From assembly GCA_964580815.1 (NCBI GenBank), contig CAZOLY010000041.1, forward strand, positions 1 to 20,431: 20,431 bases of DNA, written 5' to 3'. Below the pieces are notes generated by a model. The model made no database searches. It was not told where the DNA came from and saw only the letters and a program-made list of their open reading frames with translations. This DNA comes from G020354785 sp964580815 (GTDB lineage: Bacteria > Bacteroidota > Bacteroidia > Bacteroidales > UBA10428). Both the position numbers and the translations under genes were made by a program. Shown piece by piece: positions 16,036-20,431 of the stretch (the stretch's first letter is position 1; each line of letters starts with the position of its first letter).

Positions 16036-16344
16036 TTATTTATGGCGCTGTCTTAAAATCCCGACAACATCCTCTATTCTGCAACCCCTCGCAGAGAGTA
16101 ATACCAAAAGATGATAAAAAAGGTCTGCAGCCTCATTTAAAAAGAGGTCGTCGTTGTCCTTTTTGCACGACTCAATAACCAGTTCCGTTGCTTCTTCACC
16201 CACCTTTTTGGCTATATGATCCAGCCCTTTCCTGAACAGCACCGAAGTATATGATCCTTCGGGCAGCTCAATTTTTCGCTTGTCTATAAGGTCCTGCAAA
16301 TAAACAAGGAAACTTATTTTTTGTGTGTTTAAATCCTGATCCAT
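16036..16344 (-). CDS. hisE: Phosphoribosyl-ATP pyrophosphohydrolase, stand-alone HisE
   Basis: This 102-residue protein should remove pyrophosphate from phosphoribosyl-ATP, the second step of histidine synthesis. It shows the HisE/MazG-like helical pattern: PEGSYTSVLFRKGLDHIAKK (28-47), VGEEATELVIES with Glu50, Glu51 and Glu54, and NEAADLFYHLLVLL with Glu71 and Asp74, the metal ligands. It ends in the typical RQRHK. Many Bacteroidota encode a fused HisI-HisE of about 200 residues; here the upstream gap to hisF is only 27 bp, so the HisI (PR-AMP cyclohydrolase) domain is absent and must lie elsewhere if the pathway is complete. It is the last gene of the his operon and converges with the cyclase gene. 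Confidence 0.9.
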   Translation of the reverse strand: MDQDLNTQKISFLVYLQDLIDKRKIELPEGSYTSVLFRKGLDHIAKKVGEEATELVIESCKKDNDDLFLNEAADLFYHLLVLLSARGCRIEDVVGILRQRHK

Positions 16345-16371
16345 TTTTTGGTTTTAACAGGTTAATATTTA

Positions 16372-17040
16372 TCAGATACGCACAGGTATATTTTTATCGT
16401 TAAGATAACTTTTTAATTGAGGAATGGGGATCTCGTTGAAGTGGAATATGCTTGCTGCGAGACCCGCATCGGCTTTACCGAGAGTGAATACTTCCGCAAA
16501 ATGTTCCATTTTCCCTGCACCTCCCGATGCAATAACTGGAATGGCCAGTGATTCTGACAGGGCGGCGAGAGCTTCGCATGCAAATCCATTCTTTGTGCCA
16601 TCGTGGTTCATCGAAGTAAAAAGGATTTCTCCGGCGCCCCTGTTCTCCGCCTCTTTTGCCCACGAGAATAATTCCCTTTCAGTAGGTATTCTTCCTCCGT
16701 TAACAAAAACAGTCCACCTGTTATCCTTAAGCTGGGCGTCAATTGCTACAACAACAAACTGGCTTCCGAAATTTTCTGCAATCTCATTAATCAATTCGGG
16801 TGTCCTCACAGCCGAAGAGTTTATTGTAAGTTTGTCAGCTCCGGCGCTAAGCAGTATTTCAGCATCCTTAATTTCATTAATGCCTCCGCCGACTGTGAAA
16901 GGTATATTAAGGTGTTTTGCTATATCCTTTACAAGGTCTGCAAAAAGCTTCCTTTTCTCATGGCTGGCGGTAATATCGAGATAAACGAGTTCGTCGGCAC
17001 CTTCATCGGAGTATTTTGAACCCATTTCCACGGGATCGCC
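16372..17040 (-). CDS. hisF: Imidazole glycerol phosphate synthase cyclase subunit HisF (N-terminus lost in gap)
   Basis: The 222 visible residues begin at GDPVEMGSKYSDEGADELVY and run to the stop at 16372-16374. In HisF this motif starts at about residue 30, so about 29 N-terminal residues, including the first catalytic Asp (Asp11 in Thermotoga HisF), are hidden in the N run. The remaining (beta/alpha)8 features are clear: LDITASHEKR, PFTVGGGINEIKDAEILLSA, GADKLTINSSAV, VVVAIDAQ with the second catalytic Asp (Asp130 if 29 residues are restored), FTSMNHDGTKNGF and IPVIASGGAGK. With HisH it converts PRFAR and glutamine-derived ammonia to IGP and AICAR. The frame happens to run on through the N bases into hisA, but the two parts are different genes. 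A gap of 27 bp separates it from hisE. Confidence 0.93.
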   Translation of the reverse strand, partial: GDPVEMGSKYSDEGADELVYLDITASHEKRKLFADLVKDIAKHLNIPFTVGGGINEIKDAEILLSAGADKLTINSSAVRTPELINEIAENFGSQFVVVAIDAQLKDNRWTVFVNGGRIPTERELFSWAKEAENRGAGEILFTSMNHDGTKNGFACEALAALSESLAIPVIASGGAGKMEHFAEVFTLGKADAGLAASIFHFNEIPIPQLKSYLNDKNIPVRI

Positions 17041-17140
17041 NNNNNNNNNNNNNNNNNNNNNNNNNNNNNNNNNNNNNNNNNNNNNNNNNNNNNNNNNNNN
17101 NNNNNNNNNNNNNNNNNNNNNNNNNNNNNNNNNNNNNNNN
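17041..17140. other. Assembly gap of 100 N inside the hisA-hisF junction
   Basis: Exactly 100 N, the usual placeholder for a gap of unknown size. From family lengths the missing DNA should hold about 105 residues of HisA, its stop, and about 29 residues of HisF, or roughly 0.4 kb, so the true gap is larger than drawn. Confidence 0.95.
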
Positions 17141-17550
17141 ATTCTGTAATCCTTCACATCGGCTCCCAGTATTATCCGGTCACTTCCGTACCTGTCCAGC
17201 CATGTTTTAAATACTGACGGGTCTTTAGCGGCTATGCTGCCAATTGTTGCATATGCGGCGCCTCCTGAAAACACTTTCTTCAGGTCGGCTTCAGTTTTTA
17301 TTCCTCCCCCGAAGTCAATAACCAGCTTTGTTTTTGATGCTATCTGTTCAAGCACCCTGATATTTTTAACTTTGTTTGCTTTGGCACCGTCGAGGTCAAC
17401 GATGTGGAGGCGTTTCAGTCCCGACTCCTCAAAAGCCATTGCTACTTCGACAGGATCTTCGTTATATATTTTTTTTGACGAATACTCACCCTGTTCGAGC
17501 CTCACACACTTGCCTTCAATGATATCTATTGCCGGGATAATTTCTATCAT
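17141..17550 (-). CDS. hisA: HisA, ProFAR isomerase (C-terminal part lost in gap)
   Basis: The visible 136 residues are the N-terminal half of the (beta/alpha)8 isomerase that converts ProFAR to PRFAR in histidine synthesis. MIEIIPAIDIIEGKCVRLEQ carries catalytic Asp9; HIVDLDGAK, LVIDFGGGIKTEADL, ATIGSIAAKDP and RIILGADVKDYR follow, with the second catalytic Asp at 131. Family length is about 240, so about 105 residues, including the second phosphate-binding site, fall in the N gap. ATG at 17548-17550 overlaps the hisH stop by 4 bp (ATGA), indicating translational coupling. Reading straight across the N run gives a false 392-residue HisA-HisF chimera. Confidence 0.93.
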
Positions 17551-18146
17551 TGCCTGATAAAGTTTTCCAGTATTTTCGCCCCTGTTTTGCCGCTTTTTTC
17601 AGGGTGGAACTGGGTTGCATAAACATTACCCCTGTTCAGAGCGGCACTGAACGGTATAATGTAATCACACAAAGCAGCCGTATTTTCTCCCCTTGTCACG
17701 TAATAGCTATGGACAAAGTAGACATAAGTGTCCTCCATTTTTGCATCAAATAAACCTTCCTTAAGGTTATATATTTTGTTCCATCCCATCTGCGGCACTT
17801 TTGTAATATTTTCCATGCCCGCCCCGGGCACAAATTTTTTTACTGTTTCATTAAAAATACCTATACATTCGGTATTGTTTTCTTCCGAATGTTTGCATAG
17901 CAGTTGCATGCCGAGGCAGATTCCCAGCAAGGGCTGCTTAAGTCCCTTTATAAGCTTATCAAGGTTGTTCTTTTTCAGATATTGCATTGTAGAGCTGGCT
18001 TCTCCCACTCCGGGAATGATAACCTTGTCAGCTGACATTATTTTAGCGTGATCATTGGTTATTTCAGGTGTAAGCCCCAACCTTTGCAGCGCATAATCGA
18101 CAGATTTGATATTTCCGGAATTATATTTTATAATAACAACATTCAC
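17547..18146 (-). CDS. hisH: Imidazole glycerol phosphate synthase glutaminase subunit HisH
   Basis: This 199-residue class I glutamine amidotransferase supplies ammonia to HisF. The nucleophile Cys77 is in LLGICLGMQLL, with His181 and Glu183 in ATQFHPEKSG completing the triad; VIIPGVGEASSTMQYL (42-57) forms the oxyanion-side region and PQMGWNKI is the usual HisH block. Length is standard. The start is GTG at 18144-18146, directly abutting the TAA of hisB (zero gap), and no in-frame ATG fits. Its stop overlaps the hisA start by 4 bp. The tight packing supports one operon. Confidence 0.94.
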   Translation of the reverse strand: MNVVIIKYNSGNIKSVDYALQRLGLTPEITNDHAKIMSADKVIIPGVGEASSTMQYLKKNNLDKLIKGLKQPLLGICLGMQLLCKHSEENNTECIGIFNETVKKFVPGAGMENITKVPQMGWNKIYNLKEGLFDAKMEDTYVYFVHSYYVTRGENTAALCDYIIPFSAALNRGNVYATQFHPEKSGKTGAKILENFIRQ

Positions 18147-19268
18147 TTATAATAGTCCTTTTGTAGTGGGTATTTCCATGTTAAATACGTCCCTTTTAAC
18201 GGCCATTTTTATTGCCCTGGCAAAGGCCTTGAATACAGCCTCAATTTTGTGATGTTCATTTTTACCTTCTGCCTTGATATTGAGGTTGCATTTTGCGGCA
18301 TCCGAAAAGGACTTGAAAAAGTGGAAGAACATTTCCGTAGGCACTTCTCCGATCTTCTCGCGCGCAAATTCCACTTCCCACACCAGCCAGCTTCGTCCCG
18401 AGAAGTCCATTACGACGCGGGCCAGCGAATCATCCATGGGCAGCACAAACCCGTATCTTTCAATTCCCCTTTTCTCGCCCAGGGCCTTAAATATGGCCTC
18501 ACCCAGGGCAATAGCCGTATCCTCGACGGTATGGTGCTCGTCAACTTCCAGGTCGCCCTTAACCGACAATTTGAGGTCTATATTTGCATGCTTTGGGATC
18601 TGTTCCAGCACATGATTAAAAAATCCCAGTCCGGTTTCTATTTCCGACCTGCCGGACCCATCGAGGTTTATTTCGGTTACTATGCTTGTTTCGCCTGTCT
18701 TTCTTTCTGCTTTAACATGGCGCTGCCCGAGAGCCACGGTCTCATATATCTTATCCCAGTCGCTGCAAATAAGAGAGCAATGGTTTTCAAGCCCGCTCTT
18801 CTTTATATCCTCCCATTTATATGTACCGGAGAACAGTATACCTTTTGTACCCAGGTTTTTTGCCAGCTCGATATCAGACAGGCGGTCCCCTATAACGTAG
18901 GAGCCCTGCAGATCATAAATGCCGCCGGTATATTTTTCCAGGAGCCCTGTTTTTGGTTTCCTTGTGGAGGCATTATCATGCGGAAATGATTTGTCGATCA
19001 GCACATCATCGAACACTATCCCTTCGTTTTCAAATGCTTTTAGCATTTTATCCTGTACGAGCCGGAACTTATCTTCGGGAAAGGAACCGGTACCCAGTCC
19101 GTCCTGGTTGGTTACGATCACCAGGTCATAATCAAGGTTCTGTTTTATAAGAAACATGTTCCGGAATACCTTGGGTACAAATTCAAGTTTTTCCAGCGAA
19201 TCGACCTGTTCGTCAGGTGGTTCTTTTATCAGTGTTCCGTCTCTGTCTATGAATAATACTTTTTTCAT
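18147..19268 (-). CDS. hisB: Bifunctional histidinol-phosphatase / imidazoleglycerol-phosphate dehydratase
   Basis: This 373-residue fused enzyme catalyses the dehydration of IGP and the dephosphorylation of histidinol phosphate. The N-terminal HAD phosphatase (about 1-165) has LFIDRDGTLI with Asp8 and Asp10, IVTNQDGLGTG, RKPKTGLL and VIGDRLSDIELAK. The zinc loop that carries Cys residues in E. coli HisB reads KSFPHDNASTRKP here, without Cys; I recall this form from other Bacteroidota. The C-terminal dehydratase (about 185-373) has the metal ligands: His219 in GFFNHVLEQ, DEHHTVED with His245, His246 and Glu249, and NEHHKIEAVFKA with His339, His340 and Glu343. ATG at 19266-19268 lies 15 bp after the hisC stop, and its own stop abuts hisH. 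Confidence 0.94.
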   Translation of the reverse strand: MKKVLFIDRDGTLIKEPPDEQVDSLEKLEFVPKVFRNMFLIKQNLDYDLVIVTNQDGLGTGSFPEDKFRLVQDKMLKAFENEGIVFDDVLIDKSFPHDNASTRKPKTGLLEKYTGGIYDLQGSYVIGDRLSDIELAKNLGTKGILFSGTYKWEDIKKSGLENHCSLICSDWDKIYETVALGQRHVKAERKTGETSIVTEINLDGSGRSEIETGLGFFNHVLEQIPKHANIDLKLSVKGDLEVDEHHTVEDTAIALGEAIFKALGEKRGIERYGFVLPMDDSLARVVMDFSGRSWLVWEVEFAREKIGEVPTEMFFHFFKSFSDAAKCNLNIKAEGKNEHHKIEAVFKAFARAIKMAVKRDVFNMEIPTTKGLL

Positions 19269-19283
19269 AAGTATAAATATATC

Positions 19284-20318
19284 TTAAACATATTCTTTTA
19301 GTGCATCCAGGAGCAGGGAATTTTCATCTTTTGTCCCCACTGTGATCCTGAGGCATCCCTCGCATAATATAATGTTAGACCTGTCACGTACAATTATTTT
19401 CTTGTCGACCAGGTATTTATATATGTTCTTTACGGAGCTGACCCTTACAAGTATGAAATTCGAATCTGAGGGGTAAACTTTGGTGACTACAGGAATATTT
19501 GCCAGTCCGTCCATCAGCACCTCTTTGGCTTTCAATATTTCGTTTATCCATATTTTTTTTGCCCTGTCGTTAATCAGGGCCTCAGTGGCTTTTTCAAGCG
19601 TCAGACTGTTAATATTGTAGGGGAACTTGATTTTGTTCAGCACATTAATTATTTCGTTATCTGCAAATGCCATTCCCAGCCTTATACCCGCCAGTCCCCA
19701 TGCCTTGCTGAATGTCTGAAGGATAACAAGGTTCTTATGTTCATCCAAAACCGACAGCAGGCTGTCATGCGTGGAGAAGTCAATATATGCTTCATCAATA
19801 ATTACCAGTCCGTCGAAATTCTGCATGATTGTTATTATATCCTGCTTTTTAAAAGAGTTGGCCGTAGGGTTGTTGGGAGAGCACAGGAATATAAGCTTTG
19901 TGTTCTTATTTATTGTTCTCAGTATATTTTCGGTTTTCAGCTGGAAGTCTTCGGTGAGCAGTACTTTTTTAAATTCCACATTGTTTATAGTGGCACAGAC
20001 CTCATACATACCGTATGACGGTTCAACGGAAACAATATTGTCTATCCGCGGTTCGCAAAAGGCGCGCACGAGCAGGTCTATTGCTTCGTCGCTTCCGTTC
20101 CCGAGAAAAATATTATCCGGCTCTATCTCCTTTATCCGGGAGATTCTTTTTTTTACTTCTGTTTGCAGGGGGTCGGGATACCTGTTAAAAGGGCCGTTAA
20201 ACGGATTTTCATTCGCATCAAGGAATACGGCCTCTGTTCCCGAATATTCATCCCTTGCTGACGAATAGGGGGTAAGGTTTTTTATGTTCTTCCTCAATAT
20301 TTTATCCAGTGAAAACAT
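19284..20318 (-). CDS. hisC: Histidinol-phosphate aminotransferase
   Basis: This 344-residue PLP enzyme converts imidazole acetol phosphate to histidinol phosphate using glutamate. Class I/II aminotransferase features are in order: LDANENPFNGPFNRYPDP (33-50) for substrate binding, LGNGSDEAIDLLVRAF (72-87) for the PLP phosphate, CSPNNPT (146-152), IIDEAYIDF with Asp175, and QTFSKAWGLAGIRLG with Lys205 as the Schiff-base lysine; the substrate-phosphate Arg is in the C-terminal LRITVG segment. Length is typical. It is the first his gene in the window; in many Bacteroidota hisG and hisD precede it, but the 113 bp upstream here do not look like the end of hisD. Start is ATG at 20316-20318. Confidence 0.94.
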   Translation of the reverse strand: MFSLDKILRKNIKNLTPYSSARDEYSGTEAVFLDANENPFNGPFNRYPDPLQTEVKKRISRIKEIEPDNIFLGNGSDEAIDLLVRAFCEPRIDNIVSVEPSYGMYEVCATINNVEFKKVLLTEDFQLKTENILRTINKNTKLIFLCSPNNPTANSFKKQDIITIMQNFDGLVIIDEAYIDFSTHDSLLSVLDEHKNLVILQTFSKAWGLAGIRLGMAFADNEIINVLNKIKFPYNINSLTLEKATEALINDRAKKIWINEILKAKEVLMDGLANIPVVTKVYPSDSNFILVRVSSVKNIYKYLVDKKIIVRDRSNIILCEGCLRITVGTKDENSLLLDALKEYV

Positions 20319-20350
20319 GCTTTGATGTTATAGTTCCGGTTTCCGGCATG

Positions 20351-20358
20351 CAAAAATA
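20351..20358 (-). promoter_or_regulatory. Possible -7 box upstream of hisC
   Basis: On the minus strand this reads TATTTTTG, matching the TAnnTTTG consensus, 32 bp before the hisC start. No clear TTG is found at 17-23 bp further upstream. If real, the his operon would start at hisC rather than at an upstream hisG or hisD. Confidence 0.3.
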
Positions 20359-20431
20359 TATATTTTTCCCGGTTTGAGGTTTAATATTTCCGGTTCTTTG
20401 TAAACAATCATATTATCTGGCTGTTCCAAAC

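Noticed and set aside
16424..16984. 186-residue plus-strand open frame
   Set aside because: It is antisense to hisF; its Ser/Ala/Pro-rich composition is typical of the complement of a conserved TIM-barrel gene.
17016..17210. Open frame reading through the N run on the plus strand
   Set aside because: It exists only because N bases contain no stop codons, and it is antisense to hisA/hisF.
18249..18989. 246-residue plus-strand open frame
   Set aside because: It is entirely antisense to hisB, whose two enzyme domains are unambiguous; the peptide has no recognisable motif and no neighbours on that strand.
18147..19268. Loss of the Cys zinc ligands in the HisB phosphatase loop as a sign of inactivity
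   Set aside because: The catalytic Asp8/Asp10 and other HAD motifs are intact, and I recall the same Cys-free loop in other Bacteroidota HisB proteins, so it is probably a lineage feature.
20328..20431. Minus-strand open frame of 33 codons running to the window edge, as a possible 3' end of an upstream gene such as hisD
   Set aside because: It ends in RKPEL and has no recognisable resemblance to the HisD C-terminus; it is too short to judge and overlaps the candidate hisC promoter.

Overview
The window looks like a piece of a draft genome or metagenome assembly from a Bacteroidota bacterium, probably of the Bacteroidales/Marinilabiliales type. That placement is inferred from family content: two TonB-dependent receptors with N-terminal carboxypeptidase-regulatory-like domains, a cargo protein with a type IX secretion (T9SS) sorting domain, a DUF4301 protein, a fused HisB with a Bacteroidota-like N-terminal half, and a TAnnTTTG-type promoter. 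A run of exactly 100 N at 17041-17140 shows that the contig is scaffolded.

Region by region: (1) 1-3671, plus strand, is the end of a pectin-degradation cluster: a DUF4861 protein (5' end outside the window), a GH105 unsaturated rhamnogalacturonyl/galacturonyl hydrolase and a CE8 pectin methylesterase, spaced by about 40-45 bp. A stand-alone TonB-dependent receptor with no SusD partner follows at 3775-6075. (2) 6067-8846, minus strand, is a compact group that may be one transcript: YjbQ family, DUF4301, then a small secreted T9SS cargo protein whose stop overlaps the receptor's stop. (3) 9044-12204, plus strand, is a small secreted carboxypeptidase-regulatory-like protein followed by a second TonB-dependent receptor that is split by a one-base frameshift in a T7 tract. 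(4) 12213-12782, minus strand, is a nitroreductase. (5) 12994-14211, plus strand, is ornithine aminotransferase (rocD), with a recognisable promoter and a strong intrinsic terminator. (6) 14400-16025, plus strand, is a receiver-PAS-class III adenylate cyclase whose receiver lacks the conserved lysine. (7) 16036-20318, minus strand, is the histidine biosynthesis operon in the order hisC-hisB-hisH-hisA-(gap)-hisF-hisE.

How the genes work together: the pectin enzymes should demethylate pectin (CE8) and hydrolyse the unsaturated oligogalacturonides or rhamnogalacturonides left by lyases (GH105); the adjacent receptor is a possible but unproven uptake route. The his genes cover the middle of the histidine pathway: HisE (PR-ATP pyrophosphohydrolase), HisA, the HisH/HisF synthase, the bifunctional HisB and HisC. 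hisG, hisD and hisI are not in the window.

I see no defence system, CRISPR array, transposon, prophage, rRNA or tRNA, and I do not think the window holds a clearly new system. The points most worth a second look are the artificial HisA-HisF join across the N gap, the receptor frameshift, the atypical receiver-cyclase, and the poorly characterised DUF4861 and DUF4301 proteins. No stretch longer than about 211 bp lacks a gene, apart from the N gap inside hisA/hisF.
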